Of a stretch of DNA of 64,000 bases, positions 1 to 12,330 are shown in pieces. Origin of the DNA: Typha latifolia (lineage: Eukaryota; Streptophyta; Magnoliopsida; Poales; Typhaceae); assembly GCA_019914945.1 (NCBI GenBank), contig CM034105.1, forward strand, positions 10,230,001 to 10,294,000. Direction: 5' to 3'. Numbering within the stretch: the stretch's first letter is position 1; every line of letters starts with the position of its first letter. The notes below the pieces were generated by a model that was not told the origin of the DNA, did not search any database, and saw only the letters and a program-made list of their open reading frames with translations. A program made the position numbers and the translations under genes.

Positions 1-510
1 AAGGCAAGTCCTAGTTTGAGTCATATAAGCATTTAGGGTTAGTATAAGGCAAGTCCTAGTTCAAGTTGTATAAGCCTTCATGACTAATCCTAGTAGGACT
101 CATTGTATCCCCACCTCTATATATAGATGGTTGGGCTTCTTTGTTTATTAATCCAGGCATCCAAGCATTGAGAATCAATTGAGTTTATTTATTTTTTTAT
201 TACCATATTTACTATTTTATTATAGCCATTAGATTGCTTTTACCTTTCTACGAGTATATCATAGCCGTAGAACCTCTAACGCTTTCAAACCCTAGCCACC
301 ACCTTCCTCCAGCAGCCACCCTACCCTACGGCCGTCTGCCACCACCCTTGGCCATCTGCCACCCTCCGACGACTCCCACAAAGTCAGATATTTACTATTC
401 GGCCCCGTTTTGATCTTGCTCTACTATTGTAATTATATCATTTCATCCAAATATCTAATTGATGTGAAACTAACGCCATTAGACCTCTATCTCGTGAGGC
501 CACCACTTAA
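1..510 (+). mobile_element. LTR fragment (retrotransposon), truncated by window edge
   Basis: A TATA-like box (tctatatatag) lies near base 115, followed by a pyrimidine-rich, GC-richer leader at 280-380. The stretch from about 200 to 480 matches, in reverse complement, the solo LTR at 26712-27281 and shorter pieces near 40370-40510 and 63690-63916. I read it as one copy of a repeated LTR family whose 5' end lies outside the window. The right border is not sharp. Confidence 0.5.
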
Positions 511-1313
511 ATTTTCATAATTTTCTTACGTCCAAATGTGGTTTGTAAAAGATACTCTTTGTGGATGGTAGGGTATGTTTTGAGCCTTCGGGCATGATGA
601 TGAGATCAAATACCAAGTGTTGACTGTGCATGGTGGTCTAGTATGATGATGATATTCAGATTTGACATTAATAACTAAGATGTTGAGAAATGTATATAAT
701 TTTATTATCATCGGATATACTTGATTATCGAGTGGGCATTATGTATCATATGTGGTTGCATTTGATATCATAGTATGGGCATAGTTGGCATGCATCATAT
801 GTAGTATATTTGAAAGAGTTATGGTGATGGTATGATATGGAGATTTATTTAGACATTTTCTAGAGTTATATACTTGATTAGTTATGACATGATATCTATC
901 ATGCATTTAGTCATTATTAAGAATACATTCATATACTCATTCATGATATAATGTTCCCTTCTGATTCATATTATCTAGTACGTACATGATTTACAATCTT
1001 CTTGGCATCACTAATTCGGGGTAAGGTCTATTCACTAAGCCTTTAACTTAAGACTCTCTTTAATTTTTTTCTAACCCCTTTAGATATATGGTATGTGATA
1101 GGGACTTGAGATATTTTGAGAAGATATTTTATAATAAAGATGAGGTGAGCTATAGACGTGAGATGGTATAAAAGATAGTTTGTTTAGATATTGAGTTGTA
1201 TCATTATTGGATATTTGTACTCCATTGTATTAGACGATAAATTATATAATACATGTTCGATTATATAGTATTCATATATTGGTGATTTTAGTTGTATCTT
1301 CATAGTTTGTTAT
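511..1313. other. AT-rich non-coding DNA, possible outer LTR
   Basis: No reading frame with recognisable homology. Together with 3168-3399, which ends in a GC-rich stretch and 'ggcattaca', it may be an older LTR split by the solo LTR at 1314-3162, but I cannot show matching ends. Confidence 0.25.
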
Positions 1314-3162
1314 TGTAACAACCTAAAAATTATAAAAAAAAAATAAAAAATACGGGGGGAGGGACCCGCGCACACGCCAAGCGCGTGTGTGCATCCCAGC
1401 GCCCCTACCACCCCCCGTCCTCTTCTTCTTCTCCTCCTTCTTCCTTTTCTCTTGCCGTGCACGCCACCATCCCAACCTCCCCTATTTCTCCCCCAACCGC
1501 ACCATCTCTCCCTCCCTCACCTTCTCTCGGGTTGTCGATGTCGGAGCCAACGAAGCCCCGCAGCCGATGGCCGACGAAGCTAACCGCGCGACCCCTCGGT
1601 AGATCTTTTTTTTTCTTTTTGTTGTTTTTCTTTCTTCCCTTGTTCCTACCCCTCGATCGCATGACCGATTCCGAAGGAGCTGGCTAGCTGAGGAAAACTA
1701 GAGTACTTTGGAGACCCCCTAGGCGAGTAGAGTTTATACAAGTCTAGAATAATATAGTTACAACTATTATACCTCCCATAACACTGTAGGAAATATTAGT
1801 ATTAATACATGCATCTAGTGTACCATGATATATCTTGATATGTGCGGTTATTGATAGTTTACTCATCATATTATGAGAATATTAATATTAGCATATACAT
1901 TAGTATAATAATGCTCTACATGTATCATGTATAATAAACTCTTGTATAAATGTTTATTGTGAATATAGAATGTAACGATCATGATAACTATGGCATGCCT
2001 TATACACTCACAGACATTGCACCACTTTCACCTATTATTAGTAGTTGGGTTCTGACTAGGTAGTGTCCCTACTCACTCAGCCCGGGGTTAAGAGTAGAGT
2101 GTATCATATATGACTATATTATTAGTGACCTACACCTGAGGTCGGGAGCATGTGTGGTATCCAGGTAAGACAGAGATATATCTCTAGCGGTACCCGACGA
2201 CGTAGGGTTAGGGTGTCCATTAATGAGCCGAGGGCGGTGATGATTTAGAGATAGTGAGATATGGGCCTATGATCGGGGTCCTTAGTCTGATGGCCACAAA
2301 CAACCAATCACATGTAATGTCATCATGCATGTTTGGGTGCCAGTACCGCTAGATGTGTATATATCCCTCCTCGGTGTATAAGATGATGGATGGTTATGTG
2401 ATGGATGATTTTTTTGAGAATATCTACACTATATGGTGAATGGCTCGGTGAGCTATGATAAACATGATTAATGCCTTGGTGAGCATGGAATGACTAAACT
2501 ACTCTTTTACTTCTAAGCATAATATGTAAACACTATGATTAAGATTTGTATGAATAAAAGATTGTATCAGGTTTTATATTTGTGTGGACTTATCCTGATA
2601 TGATTAGGAGTTGGCATATTCTTGAATAGTGACGTGTAGTCTTTATTGATTGCATTAATTTAGTAACTCATGGTAAGTCATTTAATCAAGTGTATTTATT
2701 GCTAGCAACTATAGGTATGCATTGGATATGCACCAATGATTTCATTGTTATAGATTATATGGATTCTACTCGCTGGGCTGTGTGCTCACCACTTCTTGGT
2801 GGCATCATTTCAGAGCTAGGGGAAGCAAGTGCGGGTAGCGAGGAGTAGCTATCTTTATTTCAGTTATGACTGTTTCTATTAGTTGTATTGAGCCCCTACG
2901 AGGGTGTTATGATTGGCGTTATATTTTGGACATTAAAGTTATATTTTGGATATTAGAGTTATATTTTAAATATGTATTTTGAAGGCTTGTTATGGCCTGT
3001 GGAACTTGTATCCAGACTCATAATTGCTTGAGTTTATTTATGGTATGAACCTATTTTTCTTTGTGCCTTGTGAAAACTTATTACTGACAGGTCTCGTAAT
3101 GCACCGCGTGGGGAGATTTACCCACACGGTATACACGTGTATTTGAAGATTTTGGTGTTTCA
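1314..3162 (+). mobile_element. Solo LTR, TGTAACAACC family, copy 1
   Basis: It starts TGTAACAACC and ends GTTTCA, with near-matching 5-bp flanks: gttat at 1309-1313 and gttgt at 3163-3167. It aligns over most of its length with the solo LTR at 47975-50821; both share the stretches around 'agcccggggttaag' and 'tctagcggtacccgacga'. No primer-binding site, gag or pol follows, so I call a solo LTR left by LTR-LTR recombination. It is about 1 kb shorter than the other copy, mainly in the GC-rich 5' third. Short ORFs at 1385-1687 are CT-rich leader sequence, not genes. Confidence 0.7.
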
Positions 3163-3399
3163 GTTGTGTCATATATGGACCCTACTAGATTATGACCTGC
3201 TAGTTTATGTAGCTGTCTAGTATGGTTGTTATAGATCTAGATATGAATATGTTAACAAGTTTAACTTGATGATGTAATGATTTATTTTGTGATGGATCAT
3301 GTGAGCATAAGGGTGTATCATTGCATGACAAACCTCGCTCATCCTATCGTGTGTGTCGTGCGTGCCGTGTGGGCGTGCACGCCTGGCGGGGGCATTACA

Positions 3400-4093
3400 C
3401 ATAACGCTTTCACAAACTCATTCCATGGCTGAAATTGACGGGCTCGCTATGTTGCTTGGTACACCGTATGGTGGTCTCTTCTAAGTGAAAGAGGCCAAGA
3501 GGACCTTCTAAACCTCTAGTATACGCTAATATTGGAAAAATTGCTCAGTGCAGTAGCTCCAATCAAGCGTATCTCCCTACTGAACTTCAAAAATTCAATT
3601 GCACAATTCCTCCCTGAGGACGCCCTCTAAGTCATCATCAACATTTGTAAATTGAGGTCATCTAGATGCTAGTTAACAGATGTCCAAACTCCGATGGGCG
3701 CACGTGCCATCGCAGCCTATCTTAGGGCTGGTGTGGGTAAGATCGAGCACTTTCGGCAAGGATCTAAGAACTATTCTCTCTTCTTTAACTTCCAAAGGAC
3801 AAGATCATGGAGAACCATTATTCGGATCGATCAACCATGGCTACACCATGGTTTCGGCCCATACCATGGTTTCAGTCGAATCTGATGGTGGATCTATGGT
3901 CGGTGCCCATGATCGATGGTGATCTCCTTCCTGGCTTTTGCATAGTCTGTTGAGGCTCGTGCCTTCTCAATGGTGAAGCCGACGATGAGACCAGACTCTT
4001 CTCAGTTTCATGGCTGTGGTCTGCTGTTTTGGACGTCTCCTCATTGTGTCTTACTACCATGGATCTAGTGATGATTATGGTCTGAGAATTAGT
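3400..4093 (-). mobile_element. Probable internal part of a decayed LTR element
   Basis: It lies directly downstream, on the minus strand, of the primer-binding-site-like sequence and LTR at 4094-4732. Both strands have many stops and I recognise no gag or pol motif. The assignment rests on position only. Confidence 0.3.
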
Positions 4094-4732
4094 GACTCTG
4101 ATACCAATTGATATGAATAGACCTTAAGAGTGTATTTGTGGTGAGGTGATGGTGCGGATGTTGGTGACAGTGGCAAGGATGATGAGATCTAGAAAGAGGT
4201 GATGGAAGGGTTAATGGTGCTGATGGAGTGGGTAGATCTATAATTTAGAGAGGAAGAGGAGGGAGGAGGAGGCCAACCCTACAAAGTCTAGGGGAGCAAC
4301 AACTGAAGAAGGGATGAGAGTGATGACCTTGATAAATGACGACCTAGACTTAAGAAAATAAGAGGAAAGGAAGCAAAAGACAAGAGGGAGATAAGAGGAA
4401 GGAGGAGAATGTAAAAAATGATCAATATTCTTCAATATCCTAAATGTGGCTGCTCTACACATTTATTTGGAGGCTAAATCTAATGACTCAAAATTAATTA
4501 AGCTCTATACCTCAAATAATAATTAAATTAACCCTAATCTAAAATCGGCATCCGGGTGTTCGAACGTCATTGGTTGGGCATTGGAACAACTCGATGAATG
4601 CTGCTCTCGATTTCGGGCGTTTAAACATTGTTGGCCCGATATTTGAATGCATAAACAAAGGTTGCTCTTGGGTTCGAGCATTAGAATGCCTCGATAAATA
4701 CTGCTTCTCAGCTTCAAATCTAAATCACATCA
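4094..4732 (-). mobile_element. LTR with primer-binding site, minus orientation
   Basis: On the minus strand the LTR begins TGATGTG near 4732 and ends CATATCA near 4108. It is followed by ATTGGTATCAGAG, the plant initiator-tRNA-Met primer-binding site (seen on the plus strand as ctctgatacc at about 4095). So this is the 5' LTR of an element running toward lower coordinates. The part at 4560-4710 holds a degenerate direct repeat of roughly 100 bp (around 'ctcgatgaatgctgctctc'). Confidence 0.55.
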
Positions 4733-5034
4733 TAAATTCAAAGGCATTGCTCCTTCATCCATCAAAATGAATGAGTGTGTTAATTGTGATGAATTTGATT
4801 CAGACTTTATGGCTTTGCTCAGAAATTTAACAAATTTTTTAAGAACACCAACAATACTTAAGAAAGAACTAAATTGCTTGAAAAATAGAAAGCCTTGTTT
4901 TGATCTCTCTACTATCCCAGTTGTCAAAGGCACCGAACGGCAAACCTTCGGGGGGAGAGGGAGTCTAGTTGCATAGGAGTACATTGAGTTTTCGGTTAGA
5001 AATACTCTTACTTGGAATCGTTCGGTAATTATAT

Positions 5035-5186
5035 AATAATAATAATAATAATAATAAAAGTAGGATTTTTTCTTATAAATATTAGAGAATAATTGAAAGT
5101 AATAGTGACCACAGGTAGATAATAATAATAATAAATGTAGGAATTTTTCTTATAAATATTAGAAAATTCAATTAATAGTGACCACT
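5035..5186. repeat. Imperfect tandem duplication with TAA microsatellites
   Basis: Two copies of a unit of about 75-80 bp, each starting with an (ATA/TAA)n run and continuing through 'tttcttataaatatta' to 'aatagtgaccac'. The copies start near 5035 and 5119. Confidence 0.8.
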
Positions 5187-5395
5187 TCGTCATGCTTATC
5201 CATTACGTTGCATATCCACAAAACGCCATCCACGTCACAGTAGTAGAATGTAGCTTGGACACTCGTCAAGTCACGATAAGAGAGCTCTAACGTACGCCTC
5301 TCGTTTCGCGGCTGGTGTGCGCCGCGTACTGGAGGCGTCGTTCTCGGTAGTCAACGAATTCCACTCTCTCCCTCTACCTCTAGAAGGTTATTTTA
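5187..5395 (-). other. Possible remnant of a DUF506 gene 3' flank
   Basis: The order of short matches resembles the 3' flank of the DUF506 gene at 10067-10936: 'cacaaaacgccatc' and 'gccgcgtactgga' here, 'cacaaacgccatc' and 'gccgcgtatgga' at 9833-9935. A similar 'tacgcggcgg' stretch lies 3' of the second DUF506 gene near 34478. No coding remnant is visible, so this may be a decayed or deleted third copy. The match is patchy. Confidence 0.3.
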
Positions 5396-6433
5396 GTAAA
5401 TTAACCATGCCTATGTTAAGCATTTTGCAGTGAAATATTCTGTGGAAGTTGATGACCGATTAATTTTCGATTTCAGTTAATAAAATAAATAGTCGAGAAA
5501 AACGTGGAAAGGAAGGAAGGCATATTTTTTAAATAAAATATTTTGTTTAGGTGTTGATCAAAAAATTAGTATAACGCTTAATTACATTTTGTTACGGTGG
5601 TCAAGCTGCAGCTCTACAAGCTAAAACGGGTCAATATCAAACTTGGAGAAAAGGAAAATGACTACTAAGTTGGAAAAAGTTGAATTAGGAAAAAGCAACA
5701 TAAAGCAGTCAAAGAGTTAGACTAATAATTATAAGTGATCCTTACCTTCGGATTTCTCGTGCTACGGGTTTTTATTACTCTTTATCTTTTTTAGCCACAC
5801 TGTGTTTTGTAAATATCTTTTCTTTTGGATTCTTTTTATTTTAATTTTGTCTTGAGCTTCATGAGTATTGGTGATGTACACAGTTACTAAAGATTTGTGA
5901 TTATGCATTTTACTTGAGTCATCATATAAGTTTATTCAGATCATTACTTTTGTGCACCTCATTGTGCTTATTTCTAAGTTGAGGTGTATTTCATTCATGG
6001 GCATTTGCATTTGACTGTGTTGTAAAAAAGTGAGTTTACTTATGAGTAGGCTTGTATGCATGAGCTTAGTTTATTTTTCTAGTTGACCACTTTATAAAAT
6101 GTTCCACTTGTCTCTCACGTGAGTTTTTTACCACCTGAGATTCAGAGAGGTAAGCAATATACAATCATCACTAAATAAAATTAAAATAGCAAAAACAATA
6201 AAAAGGTTCATAGGCCACAAAATATCCATCAATAGTATAAAAGCAGGTAGATTCACTCAAAATAATACAATAAGAGGAAAAGCATTCCCCTTTACAATAT
6301 TACTATAAGATAATCAATAAAACATGTCTATATCTCACTAAAAAATTTGCCCCAAAAATGCTCTCATCAAGATAGTAGTCAATCTATATGATATATCACA
6401 TGTGAATGATCACAATACTCTACAAGTAGCAAC

Positions 6434-6436
<3 letters not shown>
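5396..6436. other. Unassigned AT-rich DNA
   Basis: No reading frame, RNA gene or clear repeat recognised. Confidence 0.4.

Positions 6437-6473
<37 letters not shown>
6437..6473. repeat. (TA)n microsatellite
   Basis: About 18 uninterrupted TA units. Shorter TA/AT runs occur at about 11140-11161, 11568-11588 and 17429-17459. Confidence 0.95.
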
Positions 6474-6476
<3 letters not shown>

Positions 6477-6527
6477 TAAACAAATATCATATCACCATTA
6501 CGATATAACACATGCACAAATTTTATA

Positions 6528-6734
6528 GGGATAATTCACTTTTCGCCCCTTAATCTATCACTTATTTTCATAATGATTTTCTAAATTATCAGAAATACCT
6601 CACTTAACATCTTTCTTTAAGGAGTTATAATATACCAAAAAATTATGCAAGAATTCATTATGTACTAAGCATAAGTTTGAAAGGTCATTGTAGAAAAAAG
6701 TGATAGTTTAGGGGACCGAAAAGGGAGTTATCTC
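6528..6734. mobile_element. MITE with Mutator-like ends
   Basis: This 207-bp element has terminal inverted repeats of about 35 bp: it begins GGGATAATTCACTTTTCG and the reverse complement of its end begins GAGATAACTCCCTTTTCG. The flanking 9-mers are similar (aattttata / ttttttata), as expected for an old 9-bp Mutator-type target duplication. The ends resemble those of the larger foldback at 12532-13994. Confidence 0.7.
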
Positions 6735-8640
6735 TTTTTTATATTAACTAGCACAGATAGACTCCCACACAAACTGACTCTCTCAGCATCCACATGTCCA
6801 CCCATCACACCTACCATCACTTATTTTCATCCAAAACCGTCAAAGGAAGGTAGGTCATAGTTATAGAATTGTTTGCCCATAATCCAAAGAATAGCTAACT
6901 GATCCTCTACCACTACAAACTAAGAAACTTAGTCACAAACCTATCAGCATAACCACCATCAAATCATGCTTCGACATCCATACTATGATGTCACTAGGCT
7001 TAGTAAAAATACCCATTAATTATTATTAGGTCTTCATCATCCTACCTTCGTATCTCTAATTTTAATATCTCAAAATATTTAAATCTCATTTATCAATAGT
7101 ATAATATTTATTCATCTAAGCCCCACCAATAATGTGCCTAGTTGTCTAAGATTCACAAACTAGAAACTTAGGTATTGGCTTTACTATATATTACAAGAAT
7201 ATAATTTTTTTTTTCTTTACCATAACTAGAGATGTGTCAAGTATTGTTAAGACATAGATGTTACATCCTTCATGGTAGTGTAGATGTGCTACGTTATTAT
7301 GTAAAAATAATATCAACATTCATACATTGGGATATCATCATATTCACTACCCTAGTGGGTGTTTTTCTAAAGTGTTGTATATCATTTTTCTTGCCTCTTT
7401 TATTAATGGAATAGGAAGCAAAAGAGAAAATCCTAAGAAAGTTCTCAACTCACGATAGATTATATAGTGGCTCTCTAATCGACAAGGTTGGCCTAACAGG
7501 GCTAGCCTAGGTCCAACTGACTTAGCTTAATCAACTAAATCCTAATAATTATAAAGGGCTCGATTCGAGTCCTAACCAATTATTATTAAGTGCACACTAC
7601 AAGCACATTTGATGGCTACCCTATTGGCGATAACAATCTAATTTCAAAAGTCATAAAAAATCTAATCCAAAATAAATTAATTAATTAAATAAATTTATAG
7701 ATTATAGAATATAAAATTTAGTATAGTCGAGTCTAGTGTTGGACACTTTCTTCTTAAGACCAATTCGACCTCCGTCGATTACTTCTGTAATAATAGACAT
7801 CGGTCTCTTAGGATACGACTATCTTGTATTTGAAAGGAAGTTACTATTCAAATGCCTTATTGAACCTAAATTATGGTGTACTCTCTCTCGAATGCAAACT
7901 AAAGACTCAAAATGCAAATGGAATGAATACAATTCCATAATTAATAAATGTAGACCAACAACTAACAACTAACTGATTAAACTGAAGAGACACACCACTT
8001 TGTTTTCAACCAACTAAGCCCAATCTAACCTAGACTAGATCTGACCTGTATCAAACATAAAATAAATTCGGACTTAACCCATGCGTTAATTTGCATAATA
8101 TTATTTATCCACAAAATAGATACCCCTTTATAAAGCCCAAAGTGTATAAGAAGTTTGGCACTTATATAGCATACTAGCATTTTTCAAATATTCAATATAG
8201 TACTAAACTCACTTCTATTTATTTTCCATTACCATGATACTCATTTTAGAGCTAATCTTTATTTACTTCTCTTTATGGATTTGAATAAGTGAATATATGA
8301 CATAAAGTACTCTTTGAGATTTTTTAATTTCATCATTAATTTATGATTAATAATGTGTGAACCCTACTTAAAACTTAATTCAAAGTTAATAAAATATTCA
8401 TGTTAAATATATAATGTTTCCAACATACTTATCTTGACTTGATTAACTCAGCTTTAATAGCTCGAATTCGACTAACCTATCAAAGAAATTGAACTACAAT
8501 TCACTAATAAGCAAATAAATGATTAATTTAACAAGATAAGTAGCTAAGGCTGGTTGGGCACGCTCTTGACCCTCTTTCGTCACCTCAGCCCAATAGGATT
8601 GGGCTCACTAACCGGATCGGTTTGTATCAGAAATCAATCC
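6735..8640. other. Unassigned AT-rich DNA
   Basis: No protein similarity recognised. The longest open frames are below 80 codons and look incidental. Confidence 0.4.
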
Positions 8641-9460
8641 AATTTGCCCACTTTGATTAGAACATGAAGAAACCATCGAATGCCTCCCGCATGGGTGCTA
8701 ATTCTGTAGGGACCTTTGGTTTGCTAGCCCCCTAGCATTGCGCATTGATACCGATCCAACATACCTATAGGAGTGGATCCAAAAATAGTGTGAATAAGTG
8801 CAAGATCAAAGAAGCTATAGCCTACTACATTCTGATGTGGCAAACATGGAAGGCAAAAAATAAAATAGTATTCCAAAACATCAAACTAGATATTGATCTC
8901 ATTACCAAGTTGACAAATGCTATGATGAAAACAGTGAATGATTGTAATCCAACTACTACAATTTTTAAAGGATTGGGAAGGCACCAATTGGAGCAATGAA
9001 ATTGGATAGCTAACTAACTTGTGGGTGGATGTTGCTTGGAGAAGGAGAGCGTGGTGGTTTAGAAGCAGTGGTGAGATTAGAATTTTCTTAATGGATCACC
9101 CTTAATGAGATATTGGTGAATCAAGCATTCGTGGAACATGGCAAGGAGAGGCAAAACTAGCTTTAAATTATTACCAAAGTGTGGTTAAAAAGAGATTATT
9201 AGCAATGTTGATTGTTTAGACTGGAATGTTAGAAATATTATTTTAGAATTTAGATGGATAAAATACTCAAAGATACAATGCAGGATCTAATAATATCAAG
9301 GTTCACAACTTGGCCAAGCATATACTCTAATCTCACGCCTTTGCTAATTGGTTGTGTGAGACTAAAACTACGAAACTATATAGTAATATCCAATGAATTA
9401 GTCTAAGGATTCCCTCCAAAACCAAAACTAAAAAAAAATTAAAAATTAAAGCTAAGCTAT
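8640..9460 (+). mobile_element. LINE (non-LTR retrotransposon) 3' fragment
   Basis: Broken frames encode the C-terminal part of a plant LINE polyprotein. A zf-RVT-like segment reads ETIECLPHGC..FCR.LW near 8670. The linker WQTWKAKNKIVFQN (8838-8880) is typical of the stretch between the zinc-binding region and RNase H. Near 9020, 'CGWMLLGEGERG' and its other frames resemble the start of the RNase H domain. Stops and frameshifts throughout show it is dead. No poly(A) tail or target duplication was identified. Confidence 0.6.
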
Positions 9461-10066
9461 GTGAGTAAGGTATTATCCTCTTTTTATTTTATATCGATTT
9501 TTTTTCCAAAATGTAAATGTCAAATCAAACATGAAGATATTAACCGGTGGTTTTATTCTTCTAATCATCTACCTATTTGTCTATGTTAATCATTTTACAT
9601 TGGAACATTATGTCGAATAATTACAAAATCATTAAAATATATGGTTGTTATCTAAGAAGTTAGTAGTGCAACAGCCAACAGTAGTGGAACCACCGCCATA
9701 GTCCATACGAAGTCATAATTAATCACTATTAGGAAGAATCGACAATGAGAGCGACCGCGGGCCACCCTAGTTATAGACAGTCCAAACTATTCTATTCCAC
9801 CAAAGGGACTACTAATTTTATATATCCTTATCCACAAACGCCATCGAAATTACAAAATACTACAGCTCATCATATCACTACTGAGCACGCTAACAAGCGC
9901 CGCTCCTCTTAGTCGCTGGCATCCGCCGCGTATGGATGCCTTCCTCTCACCGAACCCAACTATAATTATTCTAGAAGATGAACAAAAGAAAAACTCATAA
10001 TTAATATCTTTAGAAATTTAGACTAGAAATTCTCCATTTGTCCGTCGTCGTCAAATCCACTTCTCT
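9461..10066. other. Intergenic, 3' flank of DUF506 copy 1
   Basis: AT-rich, with a GC-richer patch at 9830-9940 ('gccgccgcgtatgga') that is partly shared with the 3' flank of the second DUF506 gene (near 34478) and with 5187-5395. It probably holds the 3' UTR. Confidence 0.4.
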
Positions 10067-10936
10067 CTACCTTATTCTCGCGAATGGAGCGACGCGAAAC
10101 CCATCCGCCGCCGCCACGTGGAACCCAACGGCGCGGCACGTAACATCAACTGCGGCGGCGCCGGAGCCGGTGGCCATGGGATTAGTCGTTCTCCGGTAGG
10201 AGCCGAGCCACTTGGCGAGCATGTACCGGCTCTTCCGCCACGGCGGCACGTGCAGCTCATTCCTCCGGAGCGATCTCCTCGCGGCCTCCGCCATTAACCT
10301 CACCGCCTTCCCGATCGCCTCATCCCTCGCCACCACCACCTTCGGCACCGCCGCAACCACCCTCGCGTACTCCTCCGTCGCCCTTGCCACCTCCATCCCC
10401 GTCGCGAAATCCCAATCCACGATGTACCTCATCCTTTCCTTCTCTGGCGAGATCACGTCGATGTACTCGTAGCTCCCGGCAGTGATCCCACCGGAGGTCT
10501 CCCATCTCGCCTTGCAGATACCGGCGTCGTACCCCGTCGCCCTCAGCCTCGCCATCACCGACCTCCGGAACGCCGATCCGGCCGTCCTCATCCCCTCCTC
10601 AGCCTCCATCATCGCCGTCACATCGGCGACTAGCCGGCTACGGAACGGATCCATCTCCGCCGGCGGATCGAGGAGCTCTCTCACCCTCGCCGCCGCCGCC
10701 GCTGCCGCCCGATCAGCACCGCCTTCCTCGTCGCGATCGCTCCCGCGGTCGGATCTCTCATCCTCTGATCCGGCGGAGCCGGCCTCGAGGAAGGCTTGAA
10801 CAAGGCCGGAGAGGCAAGTGGCGGCCTCGTGCTCGCTGCCGCTACTGGAGTATCCGGTCATCTCTCCGCGGAGGCGGGCTCGAACCTTCTCGTCCAAAGG
10901 GTCGGTTACCCGCTTCGCCCGGACGAATACCGCCAT
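10067..10936 (-). CDS. DUF506 (PDDEXK-like) family protein, copy 1
   Basis: An intact single-exon frame of 289 residues. The start (MAVFVRAKRVTDPLDEK) is supported because the paralogue at 33517 begins the same way and both share 'taccggcaaATGGCGG'. The N-terminal 120 residues are Ser/Asp/Glu/Ala-rich and low complexity. The conserved DUF506 (PF04720, PDDEXK_6) core spans about residues 128-250: GYDAGICKARWE (135-146), GGITAGSYEYIDVI (149-162), RYIVDWDF (170-177), VPPWRKSRYMLAKWLGSYRR (230-249). The family is nuclease-fold-like, but no reaction is established. Some Arabidopsis members are reported to act in root-hair growth and nutrient responses; whether that applies here is unknown. Codon use is strongly GC-biased, as in many monocot genes. 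Next to it are a TATA box (11027-11036) and three G-boxes. Confidence 0.92.
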   Translation of the reverse strand: MAVFVRAKRVTDPLDEKVRARLRGEMTGYSSSGSEHEAATCLSGLVQAFLEAGSAGSEDERSDRGSDRDEEGGADRAAAAAAARVRELLDPPAEMDPFRSRLVADVTAMMEAEEGMRTAGSAFRRSVMARLRATGYDAGICKARWETSGGITAGSYEYIDVISPEKERMRYIVDWDFATGMEVARATEEYARVVAAVPKVVVARDEAIGKAVRLMAEAARRSLRRNELHVPPWRKSRYMLAKWLGSYRRTTNPMATGSGAAAVDVTCRAVGFHVAAADGFRVAPFARIR

Positions 10937-11026
10937 TTGCCGGTAAGCAATTTCCCCCAGCTCTGGCGAATTCGTATAGGATAGAAGAGAGTTCTGGAGA
11001 TATCAAGGACCACCTGCTATCTTCGT

Positions 11027-11036
11027 CCTTTTATAG
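11027..11036 (-). promoter_or_regulatory. TATA box of DUF506 copy 1
   Basis: CTATAAAAGG on the minus strand, about 90 bp upstream of the start codon at 10936. DUF506 copy 2 has TATAAAAGG about 72 bp upstream of its start. Confidence 0.7.
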
Positions 11037-11247
11037 ATAGGAAAGAACCCAAAGCTTTAATCTTCTAATTTAAAATCATACGTGCCAATTTTACAATAGA
11101 ATATTCTTCAGCAGTTAAAAGTAAAATAAAAAAAAAAATGTATATATATATATATATATATCATATATAGGTAAGGATTATCCATTAACTAGTTCAAAAC
11201 ATTTTTTTCGTACGGGAATATGCCCGCAGTGTTCCCCACGAGCTTAG

Positions 11248-11364
11248 CACGTGACGGAATATGCCTCGGCATCCAGCTAACAATTCGTGGGGTCGCAACT
11301 CTCGCACGTGTCTGGCGCGTGCGGCCGTGCGCACTAATGGCTCAGATTCAGTGTCTCGCACGTG
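11248..11364 (-). promoter_or_regulatory. Cluster of three CACGTG G-boxes
   Basis: CACGTG occurs at 11248-11253, 11305-11310 and 11359-11364, the last two inside 'cgcacgtgtct' (an ACGTGTC ABRE-like core). They lie 310-430 bp upstream of the DUF506 copy 1 start. G-box/ABRE motifs are bound by plant bZIP and bHLH factors, so abscisic-acid, light or phosphate-type control is possible. The function is inferred. Confidence 0.5.
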
Positions 11365-11555
11365 TCTACGTAGACATGGGGCTGAGCACTTGACTTGGCC
11401 CTTCGTACTTCGTATGGATGCAAATTTACCACCCCGTGGGCGTGACACTGATCGCCGTTTCAATGGCCTCGACAACCATTTTTGTGTTGCATGGTTTCGT
11501 TTTGCTTCCCAATCTCTATAAAATATCTGGATATACAACTTTATTCTTATGTAAG

Positions 11556-11588
<33 letters not shown>

Positions 11589-11599
11589 CGTAAACAATC

Positions 11600-12330
11600 T
11601 TAGTTTAGCCTTGAGATGTAATACTACGTGCTTTGTTTTGAAACGTGCACTATAAAATGCTTGGAATAATTCAACATGTCGGAATAAGTTGGTATATAAA
11701 GAGGGACTAATTAATAAATAGAAAATAGCATATGTACTTATATATATATATATGTATATTTAAGTTCTAAGTCATTCTTCTTAATTAATAGTTATGAGTC
11801 CTAAATTAGTTTAGCTATACTTTATTCTTTAAACTTGACTAAGCTAGGTTAAATTGATTTAGACTAATATAGTACTTGGATCTAAACAAGTAAACTAGTG
11901 TAATAATTATAGTTGATGTGACATAAAAAATAATTAATATAGAAAATATTTTGGCAAATGATAAAATACTCTTATAGTAGATGCGTATGGAGAGAAATAT
12001 TGAAATTATAATTGATTAAAGTGATCTATTTTCAAAGGTACATTGCTAAGTAGATGTTGTTAGTAAATATAAATATTATATGTATAATGAGATGCGAGAG
12101 GTATTATTAAATTAGTTTTTGAAATAAATTTATTATTTGGATACAAAACTAATTTGATTCGATTCACTATACTATAATAAATTTATACTTATTCCCTATC
12201 CAAATACAACCTTATTATTTAATCCTCCTCTAATTGTGTGACAAAGATATGAGTAGTAGATATACATGAATCATGTTCTGAAAAGAAAAAAAACAAAAGA
12301 GATATATGTCATGAGATATATCTTAGAGAA
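11600..12330. other. Unassigned AT-rich DNA
   Basis: No gene or defined element seen. Confidence 0.4.
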
